A program made the position numbers and the translations under genes. A stretch of 64,000 nt of DNA from Azophilus sp965199705 (GTDB taxonomy: Bacteria > Pseudomonadota > Gammaproteobacteria > Pseudomonadales > Azotimanducaceae). The notes below the pieces were generated by a model, which did no database searches, was not told where the DNA came from, and saw only the letters and a program-made list of their open reading frames with translations. Positions 52,472-61,268 of the stretch are shown here, in pieces (the first letter of the stretch is position 1; every line of letters begins with the position of its first letter). The stretch is taken from positions 2,604,001 through 2,668,000 of the forward strand of contig OZ241359.1 of NCBI GenBank assembly GCA_965199705.1, written 5' to 3'.

Positions 52472-53248
52472 ATGAGCATTCTCGACAGATTCAGATTGGA
52501 TGGCCAGGTCGCGGTTGTCACTGGCAGCGGGCGTGGCATCGGCGAGGGCCTGGCGCTCGGCTTGGCAGAGGCCGGGGCGGACCTGGTGTTGGCGGCGCGG
52601 CGCACACACGAGGTTGAAGCGGTGGCGGAGAAGATTCGCGCCAAGGGGCGACGCGCCTTGGCCGTAACTGCCGACGTCATGAAAATCGAACAGGTGCAGA
52701 TGCTCGCCGAAACGGCCTTCGAGCAGATGGGGGCGCTGAATTGCTGGGTCAGCAACGCCGGCGGGGCGGATGATCGAGTGCCGCGCACCTTCCTGGACAT
52801 GCCGGAACGCCAGTGGGACTTTCAGCTCAACCTCAATCTCAAGGCCGTGTGGACCGGCGCACAAGCCGCCGCGCGCATCATGAAGGATCATGGCGGCGGC
52901 ACGATCATCAACATCTCCTCCGCTGCCGCCAACAACCCTGCCCCCTTCAACGGGCCCTATGCTGTTGCAAAGAGCGGCGTCAACAATCTCACGCAGACGC
53001 TGGCAGTGGAGATGGCGTCCTTCGGCATTCGCGTCAACGGCGTTTCCCCCGGCCCCATTCCAACGGAAGTGTTCATGGAATTCATGAACCTCAAGGAAGA
53101 GGAAATTCCCGAACTCGGGGAGCGATTCCAGATCCCGCTCGGGCGTGTCGGCACGCCGGAAGACATAGCCCCGGCCGTGATCTATCTCGCCTCCGACGCA
53201 TCGAGCTGGATGACCGGACACACGCTGTCCATTCGCGGCGGCCCCTGA
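52472..53248 (+). CDS. Short-chain dehydrogenase/reductase
   Basis: 258 residues; GAGGAAGG lies upstream of the ATG. The cofactor loop is TGSGRGIG with AARRT after the second strand, which favours NADP(H). The active site is NISSAAANN and YAVAKSG. The C-terminal PEDIAPAVIYLASDASSWM with TGHTLSIRGG is classical. It probably oxidises or reduces a hydroxyl in the catabolic pathway. Confidence 0.9.
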   Translation: MSILDRFRLDGQVAVVTGSGRGIGEGLALGLAEAGADLVLAARRTHEVEAVAEKIRAKGRRALAVTADVMKIEQVQMLAETAFEQMGALNCWVSNAGGADDRVPRTFLDMPERQWDFQLNLNLKAVWTGAQAAARIMKDHGGGTIINISSAAANNPAPFNGPYAVAKSGVNNLTQTLAVEMASFGIRVNGVSPGPIPTEVFMEFMNLKEEEIPELGERFQIPLGRVGTPEDIAPAVIYLASDASSWMTGHTLSIRGGP

Positions 53249-53280
53249 GGGGAGGCGCCAGGCGCGAGCGCGACAGGCTT

Positions 53281-54342
53281 CTACGTCCCCCGAATCAAGT
53301 CGATAATCGCCTGGGCCGCCTGATCCGGCGCCCGTTCCTGAACGAAGTGGCCGCCGCCCTGGATGGTGATGTGCTGCAAGCCCTGGGCGCCAGGCACCCG
53401 CTCGCGGAAATCGGCTTGCAGGCCAGCGGTGACGGGATCGTTGTCGGCAAAGGCGCACAGGAAGGGTTTTTCCCATTGCTCGAAGAACGCCCAGGCCTGG
53501 CGCTGTTGTTCCAGGGACGGTGAGGTCGGCAGGGTCGGCACCTGGCTCGGCATGGCGCGCGGCCCCATCTTGTAACCCGGATCTGGAAAGGGCGCGTCAT
53601 AGGCCCGCGCCAGCGGGGTTGGAAACGGCGAGCGAAGGCCAACACTGTGCAGCAGGAATTTGATCGCCCGCATCAGATTCGAGCGCGATTCCATCATCAT
53701 CGACATCATGAAGCCGATCGGCAGGTCCTCGGTTTCCCAGCAGAATTTTTGCCAGTACGCGAATCGGGTTGCCGGATTCTCCCCCATCCCGGCGAGGGCG
53801 CGTTGCATCTGCACCAGGCTCGGCGTTGCTGCGTTCGCCCGGAAATCCTCGACTTCCCTGACCACCTCGTCCGCCACGTCGGGGTTGTACGGCAAGCCGG
53901 TGTTCGAGATCACAATCCGGTCAAAGCGGTGGGCGTGACTGACCACCAGCCTCAGGCCGATCAATCCGCCCCAGTCCTGGCCGAAGAAGGTGATGCCGGA
54001 AAAAGCGTTCTGTTCAAGCCAGGCGCCGAACCACTCGACCTGACGCTCGTAGCTGTAGTCCTCGCGTGCGCCGGGCTTGTCGGACTTGCCGTACCCCACG
54101 AGATCCGGCGCGACCACGCGCATCCCGGCGGCCGTCAACCGGGGAATCATCTTCCGGTACAGGTAGCTCCAGACTGGCTGGCCGTGCATGCAGAGCACCA
54201 GAGGGCCGTCAGCCGGCCCCTCATCCACATGATGGATGCGCAGGTCCTGGCCATCGTGGGCCTTTATCGTGGTGTAGCGCGGCGCGAACGGGTAGTCCGC
54301 CAGATTCTCGAAGCGGGCGTCCGGGGTGCGCAGTATCTTCAT
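53281..54342 (-). CDS. Haloalkane-dehalogenase-like alpha/beta hydrolase
   Basis: 353 residues. HGQPVWSYLYRKM, FGQDWGG and GGHFVQE align with DhlA-type (HLD-I) dehalogenases. The nucleophile is Asp123, followed by the halide-binding Trp124. The acid is Asp300 or Asp302 and the base His332. An aspartate nucleophile means dehalogenase or epoxide-hydrolase chemistry rather than esterase. It has about 40 more residues than DhlA, mostly in the cap domain. A second halide-binding tryptophan cannot be placed, so activity on haloalkanes is unproven. Confidence 0.82.
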   Translation of the reverse strand: MKILRTPDARFENLADYPFAPRYTTIKAHDGQDLRIHHVDEGPADGPLVLCMHGQPVWSYLYRKMIPRLTAAGMRVVAPDLVGYGKSDKPGAREDYSYERQVEWFGAWLEQNAFSGITFFGQDWGGLIGLRLVVSHAHRFDRIVISNTGLPYNPDVADEVVREVEDFRANAATPSLVQMQRALAGMGENPATRFAYWQKFCWETEDLPIGFMMSMMMESRSNLMRAIKFLLHSVGLRSPFPTPLARAYDAPFPDPGYKMGPRAMPSQVPTLPTSPSLEQQRQAWAFFEQWEKPFLCAFADNDPVTAGLQADFRERVPGAQGLQHITIQGGGHFVQERAPDQAAQAIIDLIRGT

Positions 54343-54438
54343 GTCAGCAAGGTCTCCTCTCTGTCGCCGGGACCCGCCGCCAGCACTGGCCAGGCGAGCG
54401 ACGTCAGGCTCGGTCTCCGGCGCCGCAAACAGACCGAA

Positions 54439-55803
54439 TCAGGCAGTTTCCAGCAGCGCTTCGGCGCGTTGGCGCTGCGCTGCCGACGCCGGCGCCGGCG
54501 CCGGCGCCGCATCCAGGCTTGACGCATCTGCCTTGACATAGGGGTTGTCGGCCAGGAGGCCACGATACAACTGACCGCCCTTGACGACACCCAGGATGCG
54601 GCTGTGATCCTGCAGGACGCGGATGTCTGCCACCGGGTCGCCGCGCAGCACCACGAGATCGGCCAGCTTGCCGACTTCCAGCGTGCCGCACATGCCGTTC
54701 TTATCCGCCACGGCGCCGCCGTCCCGGGTCGCCGAGAGCAAGGCTTCGGTGGTTGACATGCCGAAGTAGTCCACGAAGTACTCCAGATCCTTGGCGTAGG
54801 TGCCATGAGGCGTGATATTGAGCCCGTAGTCGCCGCCGGGCAGGACGCGCACGCCAGCAGCGCGCAGCCGTCGAACCGCATCGACAGTCGCCTCGACCTC
54901 GTGCTTGTAGCCCTTTTCCTCGGCCTGGCGGCGCGTGAATCCCAGGCTTTCGCAATGATTGAGAAACTGGATCTCCCAGGCGATGGCCGGCCCCACCGCC
55001 AACCTGTGACGGTTGCGGCGCAGCAGGTCCACAGCCTCGTCATCCAGATAGTTGGCGTGGCCGATGACATCCACACCAAAGCGCACCGCCTGCTTCACGG
55101 CAGCGGCGGAGCGCGAGTGGCAAGCTACCCGCATGTTGCGCCGGTGCGCTTCATCGACGGCTGACGCCACCTCTTCATCGGTGTAGGTGAGCTCGCCCGG
55201 CGGCGCATGATCGGACAGGTTCTCGCCATCCAGAAACAACTTGACGATATTGGCGCCATTCTTGCGCAAGGTGCGCACGGCCTTGCGCACTGCCCAGGGG
55301 CCGTTCACCAGCATCCCCAGGCCCTCGATCTGCGGCTTGGCGTAGTCCGGGTGCAGGTCCGCATTGCTCGCCGTCGCCCCAACGTCGCGCCCGGAAGCCA
55401 CCAGACGCGGCCCGGGAATAACGCCCTGCTCGATGGCGCGCTTGAGAAATACGTCGATGCGATGCACTGAACCGAAACTGATGGCCGAGGTAAAGCCGGT
55501 CCCGAGCATCAGCCGGGCGTTGTCGATGGAATGCACCATCGCCTCTTCCACCGGCGTCTTGTCGAGTTCCGTGGGGCCGTTGTTGGTATAGGAGATGTGC
55601 GCATGCGACTCGGTCATCCCCGGCATCACGAAGGCGCCGCCCAGGTTCACCCGGATGGCGTCGTCCCCGACGCCCGGAAAGTCCCCGGCGGGGCCGGCGA
55701 AGCGAATGACATCGCCCTCGTAGCACACCACGCCCGATTCGATCACTTCGCCATCCACGCCGGTAAACAGGCGGGCATCCGTCAATACTGTGATTTTTGC
55801 CAT
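54439..55803 (-). CDS. Metal-dependent amidohydrolase (imidazolonepropionase/prolidase-like)
   Basis: 454 residues. The metal site is seen in PGMTESHAHISYT, the carboxylated-lysine region in NIVKLFLDGEN, and later histidines in VACHSRS, GHANYL and a final Asp in LPGGDYG. The C-terminal strand GTLEVGKLADLVVLRGDP is typical of the superfamily. Near the C-terminus a GCGCCG run encodes APAPAPA (about 54483-54510). It probably hydrolyses a cyclic amide, lactone or similar ring. Gap to the next gene upstream is 2 bp. Confidence 0.88.
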   Translation of the reverse strand: MAKITVLTDARLFTGVDGEVIESGVVCYEGDVIRFAGPAGDFPGVGDDAIRVNLGGAFVMPGMTESHAHISYTNNGPTELDKTPVEEAMVHSIDNARLMLGTGFTSAISFGSVHRIDVFLKRAIEQGVIPGPRLVASGRDVGATASNADLHPDYAKPQIEGLGMLVNGPWAVRKAVRTLRKNGANIVKLFLDGENLSDHAPPGELTYTDEEVASAVDEAHRRNMRVACHSRSAAAVKQAVRFGVDVIGHANYLDDEAVDLLRRNRHRLAVGPAIAWEIQFLNHCESLGFTRRQAEEKGYKHEVEATVDAVRRLRAAGVRVLPGGDYGLNITPHGTYAKDLEYFVDYFGMSTTEALLSATRDGGAVADKNGMCGTLEVGKLADLVVLRGDPVADIRVLQDHSRILGVVKGGQLYRGLLADNPYVKADASSLDAAPAPAPASAAQRQRAEALLETA

Positions 55804-55805
55804 AG

Positions 55806-56786
55806 CTATAACCTCAAGAGTCGTTCTGCGTTGGGGGTCAGCGATGCCGCCAGTTCCGGGAGTTCGGCGGGCGTATCCCAGCCGGCGAAATTGGTGCCGA
55901 ACACCAGCCGCTCCTCTCCAATCTCGTCAATCAGCAGCCGGGTGGCGCGCTCGCCCTCCACATGCGCATCGAACCAGAGCTTTTGCACCTCATGTCGAAA
56001 GCCGTGTTCCTGCACGGATTCTGGCGCCCAGTCACGGAAGCCGGCCATGCCCTCGTAGCGACCTATCAGAAATGGCAGGGCGCCGCCGCCATGAGAAATA
56101 CAGATATCGACATCCGGGTGGCGCTCCAGCACGCCGCCGAACACCAGGGACGCCACGGCCAGGGATTCATCAATGGCGTAACCCACGATCAGCCCCAGGT
56201 CGAAGCGGCCAAGACGACCATCCCGGGGCATTTGGGCGCCGTCCGAAGAAGCGGGATGAAGGAAGAGCGGCGCATCGAGCGCGACCAGGGTGCGGTAGAA
56301 ATCATCCAGACGCGGATCGTCCAGCGGAAAGGGATAGTCGGTGCCGGTATAGGCCGCGACCAGGTTCAGTTGCGTCAGCGCGCGTTCCAGTTCCCGGCAG
56401 GCGAGTTCAGGGTCCTGCATGGGCAATGCGGCTGAACCGAGCAACCGGTTCGGATGCTTGGCCACGACAGCCGCCATCGTATCGTTGTGCCGACGGCAGA
56501 ATTCGTCCGCCAGATCCGCCTCAATGCCGTGAAACAGCGTCAATGGGTTGGGCGAGAGCAGCTGCAGGTCTATGCCGAGGCGGTCCAGCCCTTCCAGCCG
56601 CTTGCCGACATCCATGAAGGCAGTGCCTCGATAAGACATGGGCTTCATGCGATAGGGGCCTATGCGAAAGAAACTCACGCCATCGCTGTCAACCGCCAGC
56701 TCCGGCCCATGGCGGCCAGCCATGCCCAGCGTTTCCTCGAAGACGGCATGGGCGTGCAGATCGATGACGCGCCGACCCTGGTGCAT
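55806..56786 (-). CDS. Amidohydrolase-2 family protein (ACMSD-like)
   Basis: 326 residues. The N-terminal metal motif is VIDLHAHA, the middle histidine is in APLFLHPAS, and CISHGGGALPF carries another ligand. At the usual terminal ligand motif (FGxDxP) the sequence is FGTNFAGWD, with Asn in place of Asp. Family members decarboxylate or hydrolyse ring-cleavage products using zinc or manganese. It is packed with the other amidohydrolase (2 bp) and the monooxygenase (5 bp) in one operon. Confidence 0.87.
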   Translation of the reverse strand: MHQGRRVIDLHAHAVFEETLGMAGRHGPELAVDSDGVSFFRIGPYRMKPMSYRGTAFMDVGKRLEGLDRLGIDLQLLSPNPLTLFHGIEADLADEFCRRHNDTMAAVVAKHPNRLLGSAALPMQDPELACRELERALTQLNLVAAYTGTDYPFPLDDPRLDDFYRTLVALDAPLFLHPASSDGAQMPRDGRLGRFDLGLIVGYAIDESLAVASLVFGGVLERHPDVDICISHGGGALPFLIGRYEGMAGFRDWAPESVQEHGFRHEVQKLWFDAHVEGERATRLLIDEIGEERLVFGTNFAGWDTPAELPELAASLTPNAERLLRL

Positions 56787-56791
56787 GGTTT

Positions 56792-57145
56792 TCAGACCCT
56801 GCCGCCAAAGAACGACTCTCTCGGCTGCCCTTCTGCGTCATAGACAGGTTCGTGGTCGGTCACCAGATACATCTGATTCCAGTTCTCGACAATGCCGTAC
56901 TTGCCGAGCAGCGTTTTCATGTCTTCATAGTTCTGATGCCGAAAGTGGGCCGCCAGCGTCGGGCCATCGTCCCAGAGTTCATACACCTGAATTCGGCAGG
57001 GAACGCAAGGGTCCGGGGCGAAACAATAAGCCCGGCACCCGGTTTCTTCATCGCGGGTAGCCTGCTGCACCGGCGCAGTTTCCGCCAGCGCCTGATCGCG
57101 GTCGGACTCGGTGGCAAAGTCGATTCTGGCGGCAATGATAATCAT
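56792..57145 (-). CDS. Antibiotic biosynthesis monooxygenase (ABM) domain protein
   Basis: 117 residues, a dimeric ferredoxin-like alpha+beta barrel. Matching segments are ATRDEETGCRAYCF, VYELWDDGPTLAAHFRH and the final strand region. Such proteins oxygenate aromatic or quinone substrates without cofactor, or degrade heme. It is first in the minus-strand amidohydrolase operon. A CVPC pair in the middle is unusual for the family. Confidence 0.85.
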   Translation of the reverse strand: MIIIAARIDFATESDRDQALAETAPVQQATRDEETGCRAYCFAPDPCVPCRIQVYELWDDGPTLAAHFRHQNYEDMKTLLGKYGIVENWNQMYLVTDHEPVYDAEGQPRESFFGGRV

Positions 57146-57193
57146 CCGGGTCTCCTCACAGTTACGGGGTGATGGTTTTCGGCTGCGGGCACG

Positions 57194-57571
57194 CTATCCG
57201 AACAGCCAGTCATTGAGCAGGCGACCGGGCATCAGGGCAAAGGCGCCAGCGATCAGAATGCCACCAACGTACACGCCAACCATGTTAACCCGATGCGCAG
57301 GCACATGACCGGCCCGAATGCGGACCAGCGCCAAGGGTACGGACACCAGAACCAGCAGACTGAAAAGGTGAATGAAGCCAAAGTGATCGAATAACCTGGG
57401 CCCGACAGCAGCAGGCATGAACACGGTGACGCAGGCCGTGAAAAGCATCAGAGCAGCGTAGGCCCAGCCAAGCTTCTTGTGCGCCGACGTGCCCTTGCGC
57501 CTGAGCAACAGCCAGGCGCCGATCAGCAGGCAGGGCAAGACGGTCGCCAGATGCAGATAAGCGAGTTGCAT
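57194..57571 (-). CDS. DUF2306-like small membrane protein
   Basis: 125 residues from the ATG at 57571, with four membrane helices. HKKLGWAYAALMLFTA and a final helix with RVNMVGVYVGGI resemble DUF2306 proteins. Function unknown. It is divergent from the ATPase-nuclease gene across 143 bp. Confidence 0.7.
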   Translation of the reverse strand: MQLAYLHLATVLPCLLIGAWLLLRRKGTSAHKKLGWAYAALMLFTACVTVFMPAAVGPRLFDHFGFIHLFSLLVLVSVPLALVRIRAGHVPAHRVNMVGVYVGGILIAGAFALMPGRLLNDWLFG

Positions 57572-57681
57572 ATAGCCCACGGCAGCTCCTGATACGCACC
57601 GACATTGTAACCATGGCCGTCGTGCAGGGCCGGGGCGCACCAGCTACAGGGTGGCCAAGGATTTCGGGAAAATCAACAAGC

Positions 57682-57714
57682 GGCGCCAGGCGCACAAGCG
57701 CATATACTGGCGCC
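57682..57714 (+). promoter_or_regulatory. Perfect hairpin abutting the start codon of the ATPase-nuclease gene
   Basis: GGCGCCA (57682-57688) pairs with TGGCGCC (57708-57714); inside, GCGC (57690-57693) pairs with GCGC (57698-57701). The stem ends at the base before ATG 57715. No Shine-Dalgarno is visible, so the start is either masked or translation uses another signal. Confidence 0.55.
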
Positions 57715-59298
57715 ATGCGTTTCTTCAACACCGCCGGCCCGGTAGTTGCCGCCAACCACTACTGCATCCCACCATTGGAGCGCGTCAATCTGAACGAGAT
57801 TCTGATGCTGATACGGCAGAAGAAGTACTTCGTCCTGCGCGCGCCACGGCAGACCGGCAAGACTTCGATGCTGCTCGCGCTTGCAGACACGCTCAATGCG
57901 GCAGGCGAATATCGCTGCGTGTATGCCAACATCGAGTCTGCGCAGGCATGGCGCGAGAATATCCCGGCGGCCATGCAGACGATTCTTGCCACCTTGTCCG
58001 ACCGGGAAGAGGAGATGCTGGGTGAATCCGCAATCGCTGGCATCTGGCCGGAGATTCTTGAGCGGCACGGAGCTGGAGCAGCCTTGGCTGGCGTTCTCTC
58101 CAGGTGGTCGAGAGCCGATGCCCGCCCTGCTGTGCTGCTGCTCGACGAGATCGACTCGCTTGTCGGAGACACCCTGGTCTCTGTCCTGCGCCAACTTCGC
58201 TCACGATATGACCTGCGGCCGGGGAGTTTCCCTCAGTCAGTCATCCTGTGCGGCGTGCGCGATATCAGGGACTACCGCATCCATGCCAGTTCGGAGAAAG
58301 AGCCCGTCACCGGCGGCAGCGCGTTCAACATCAAGGCGGAGTCCCTGCGTCTGGGGGATTTCCATGATCGTGACGTGCGCACTCTCCTTGCGCAACACAC
58401 GGCGGAGACCGGCCAGGCGTTCAGCGAGCCGGCCATCGAGCGCATCCTGGAGGCCACCTGTGGGCAACCGTGGCTGGTGAATGCGCTTGCCTATGAGGTG
58501 TGTTTTCGAGGCGAAGCAGCGAGCGCCTGGGACCAGCCGGTAACTGCGGTGGCCGTAGATGCAGCCCGCGAAGCACTCATCATGCGGCGCGAGACGCATC
58601 TCGATCAACTGGCGGACAAACTGAAGGAAAAGCGGGTAAGGCGCGTCGTGGAGCCGATGTTGTCGGGCAACGACGATGGCGAGATCGAGCCGCCGGATCT
58701 GGAGTACGTCCGGGATCTGGGCCTGATTGCGATGGACACCCCCGTGCGCATCGCCAACCCCATCTATGCCGAGGTGGTGCCGCGGCAACTGACGCACATC
58801 ACGCAGACGCGAATGGACGCAGAGCAGGTGCAGTATCTTGCAGGGAAGACGCTCGACGTTGAACGGATGTTGAGCGGCTTCCAGGACTTCTACCGGATGA
58901 ACGCGGAACACTGGACGGAAAGGCTGGCATACCGGGAAGCAGGGCCGCAGCTATTGTTGCAGGCATACCTTCAGCGGGTGGTGAACAGCGGTGGACGAAT
59001 TGAGCGCGAATATGCGCTTGGCAGGCGGCGCACGGATCTGCTGGTGCGCTGGCCGCTCGGCGGAGATGGCGAAGAACGGCGCATCGTCATCGAGTGCAAG
59101 GTGCGGCGAGGGGCCGAATCACTGGCTGCGATGATCGAGCAGGGCTTGCAGCAGACGCGCGACTACATGGACAAGTGCGGCACGACAGAGGGCCACCTGG
59201 TGGTATTCGAATCGGACGAATCGAAGGCCCGGGAAGAGCGCATGTATCGCCGCGAAGAGTCGGCGGATGGCGTCCCGGTGGTGGTCTGGGGCGCTTGA
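57715..59298 (+). CDS. AAA ATPase fused to PD-(D/E)XK nuclease-like domain
   Basis: 527 residues from the ATG at 57715. The ATPase domain has Walker A APRQTGKTS (43-51) and Walker B AVLLLDEID (about 139-147). The middle part looks like the winged-helix/peptide-like region of AAA-like proteins. The C-terminal domain shows the nuclease triad Asp441 (RRRTDLL), Glu460 and Lys462 (IVIECK). Such proteins are widespread, usually solitary, and uncharacterised; roles in defence or mobile DNA control have been proposed. It appears inserted into the catabolic region, without a partner gene. Confidence 0.85.
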   Translation: MRFFNTAGPVVAANHYCIPPLERVNLNEILMLIRQKKYFVLRAPRQTGKTSMLLALADTLNAAGEYRCVYANIESAQAWRENIPAAMQTILATLSDREEEMLGESAIAGIWPEILERHGAGAALAGVLSRWSRADARPAVLLLDEIDSLVGDTLVSVLRQLRSRYDLRPGSFPQSVILCGVRDIRDYRIHASSEKEPVTGGSAFNIKAESLRLGDFHDRDVRTLLAQHTAETGQAFSEPAIERILEATCGQPWLVNALAYEVCFRGEAASAWDQPVTAVAVDAAREALIMRRETHLDQLADKLKEKRVRRVVEPMLSGNDDGEIEPPDLEYVRDLGLIAMDTPVRIANPIYAEVVPRQLTHITQTRMDAEQVQYLAGKTLDVERMLSGFQDFYRMNAEHWTERLAYREAGPQLLLQAYLQRVVNSGGRIEREYALGRRRTDLLVRWPLGGDGEERRIVIECKVRRGAESLAAMIEQGLQQTRDYMDKCGTTEGHLVVFESDESKAREERMYRREESADGVPVVVWGA

Positions 59299-59321
59299 GG
59301 CGGGGAGACGGAGCTGTCCGA

Positions 59322-60098
59322 ATGACCGAAATCCTGCTGGTCACCAAGGGGCATCCCTTCAGCCGGGAGCCGTTTTTCGAGATCTTCGACGCCATGCCGG
59401 GCGTCAACTGGACGCACGTGGAGCAACCTGCGGCGCAAGCGCTGTTCAATCTGCGCCAGGCCCGTCACTACGACGCCCTTGTGCTCTACGACATGCCCGG
59501 CATCCACTTTCGCACGGACGGGCCACCTGTCTTCAGCGAACCGGACCCCACCTACAAGCAGGAATTTCAGGCTCTGCTGGATGCCGGCCACGGATTCGTC
59601 TTCCTGCATCACGCGATAGCGGGCTGGCCGGCCTGGGAGGCATACGCGGAGATCATTGGCGGCCGATTCCTGTATCTGCCGGGGTCCTTGCGCGGCCGGG
59701 ACTGTCAGGATTCCGGCTATCGCCACGCCGTGCAGCATCGCGTTCGCTGTCTCCAATCGCATCCGGTTACCGAGGGCCTGCCGGCAGAATTCTCGATGAC
59801 CGACGAGCTGTATCTGTACGAGGTATTCGAGGACAGCGTGCAGCCGCTTCTGGCCAGTGACCACACATTCACGCAGGAGAATTTTTATTCCGCCGCCAGG
59901 GTCGTGCGCGACGGCAAGATGCACGACAACGTCGGCTGGGAACACCCGCCCGGCAGTAATCTGGTCGGCTGGGCGCGGCAGCACGGGCCGAGTCGGATCG
60001 TCTATCTCCAGGGCGGCGACGCGCCCGACGCCTACGCCAACGTCCACTACCGGCGCCTCATTGCCAACGCCATCGGTTGGGTAGCGGAGCGGGATTGA
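59322..60098 (+). CDS. ThuA-like domain protein
   Basis: 258 residues from the ATG at 59322, with GGAG sites upstream. The glutamine-amidotransferase-like fold is indicated by EILLVTKGHPFSREPFFEIF, YDALVLYDMPG, GFVFLHHAIAGW and VTEGLPAEFSMTDELYLYE. ThuA-family proteins take part in sugar or polyol use; the chemistry is unsettled. It lies 16 bp before the phosphoesterase gene, in a plus-strand block running to 62525. Confidence 0.82.
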   Translation: MTEILLVTKGHPFSREPFFEIFDAMPGVNWTHVEQPAAQALFNLRQARHYDALVLYDMPGIHFRTDGPPVFSEPDPTYKQEFQALLDAGHGFVFLHHAIAGWPAWEAYAEIIGGRFLYLPGSLRGRDCQDSGYRHAVQHRVRCLQSHPVTEGLPAEFSMTDELYLYEVFEDSVQPLLASDHTFTQENFYSAARVVRDGKMHDNVGWEHPPGSNLVGWARQHGPSRIVYLQGGDAPDAYANVHYRRLIANAIGWVAERD

Positions 60099-60114
60099 TC
60101 TCGCTGTGACCGGC

Positions 60115-60711
60115 ATGAAAATCGGCCTGATTTCCGATACCCACCTGCCGGAAGCGGGCGTCGCGCTCTGGCCTCAGGTATTCGATGCCTTTGCCGGCGT
60201 GGACGCCATCTTTCACGCCGGCGACATCCATGAGTTCTGGGTGCTGGATCAATTGCAGACGGTGGCTCCCGTCTATGCAGCGCGCGGCAACGGCGAGGAC
60301 GGCGGCGGCGGGCGCCCGATACAGCCCGAGGACGCCCGGGTGCGTCATGCCTGGCTGCTGCAACTGGAAGGCGTCTGGGTTGGCCTCACCCACTATGTGC
60401 CTGTGCCGGAAAGGCCGCCCGACTTCACCCTGGCCCGCTGGGTCGAGCGCTTCTTCCCGGAGCGCCAACCCGACGTGATCGTATCCGGAGATACGCACGT
60501 CGAGCGAATCGCCCAGGTCAACGGGGTACTGTGTGTCAATCCGGGTTCTGCGGTCTATCCACACAACTACGACACGCAGCTTGGCACCATCGGCTTTCTG
60601 GAACTCGCAGACGGCCAGGCCAGCGCCAGCATCTGGCAATTGTGCGAATCCGGCATCCAGCCGTTTGATTGGCAGGCGACGCCGCCTTGGTGCAATATCC
60701 GCGCCAGGTAA
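60115..60711 (+). CDS. YfcE/MJ0936-family metallophosphoesterase
   Basis: 198 residues from the ATG at 60115 (GTG at 60106 possible). Metal-binding motifs are LISDTHLPE, FHAGDIHE, AARGNGED and SGDTHVER; the last is normally GHTH, so one position is changed. CVNPGSAVYP is the family's closing motif. It hydrolyses a phosphodiester or phosphomonoester of unknown identity. Confidence 0.85.
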   Translation: MKIGLISDTHLPEAGVALWPQVFDAFAGVDAIFHAGDIHEFWVLDQLQTVAPVYAARGNGEDGGGGRPIQPEDARVRHAWLLQLEGVWVGLTHYVPVPERPPDFTLARWVERFFPERQPDVIVSGDTHVERIAQVNGVLCVNPGSAVYPHNYDTQLGTIGFLELADGQASASIWQLCESGIQPFDWQATPPWCNIRAR

Positions 60712-60764
60712 CGTTTACGGGCCAATGTGGTCTTCGCGCCATCCCCCAACCCCGAGGAAATTCG

Positions 60765-61259
60765 ATGAATGAACTGCAACAGGTTGCCCCGGCGTTCGTG
60801 GCCATGGCGCATGAGATTGTCTGGTGTTCCGCTGCAACGGTCGATGCACACGGGCGGCCGCGCAGCCGGGTGCTGCATCCCATCTGGCAATGGGACGGCG
60901 AAACGCTGACCGGCTGGATCGCAACTGGCCCGACGCCCATCAAGCGCGCTCACCTGGCGGCCAGCCCGCATCTGTCCTGCAACTACTGGTCGCCCAGCCA
61001 GGACACCTGTCTGGCGGAGTGCCAGGCAGAGTGGGCGTTCGACGAGGCGACCCGGCGCATGGTGTGGGATCTGTTCGTCAACGGCCCACCGCCTGTCGGC
61101 TATGATCCGGCCATCATTCCCGGTTGGGACGGCCCTGCCTCACCCGGCTTTGCGGCGCTCAAGCTGAACCCCTGGCGCCTGCGCGTCATGCCTGGCAGCG
61201 TGCTGATGCAAGGAGAGGGCACGGTATTGACCTGGGCAGAGGAAGACAGGCGCGCCTGA
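60765..61259 (+). CDS. Pyridoxamine-5'-phosphate-oxidase-like (split barrel) flavoprotein
   Basis: 164 residues from the ATG at 60765, with GAGGAA upstream. The split-barrel FMN-binding fold is suggested by VWCSAATVDAHGRPRSRVLH and GETLTGWIATGPTPIKRAHL. It could be an F420- or FMN-dependent reductase, or a flavin-binding protein serving the LLM enzyme at 43888. Function unproven. Confidence 0.78.
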   Translation: MNELQQVAPAFVAMAHEIVWCSAATVDAHGRPRSRVLHPIWQWDGETLTGWIATGPTPIKRAHLAASPHLSCNYWSPSQDTCLAECQAEWAFDEATRRMVWDLFVNGPPPVGYDPAIIPGWDGPASPGFAALKLNPWRLRVMPGSVLMQGEGTVLTWAEEDRRA

Positions 61260-61268
61260 ATCCAGGCC

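Noticed and set aside
57194..59298. Defence island around the ATPase-nuclease gene
   Set aside because: Neighbours are a small membrane protein and metabolic genes; no second defence gene, integrase or repeat supports an island.
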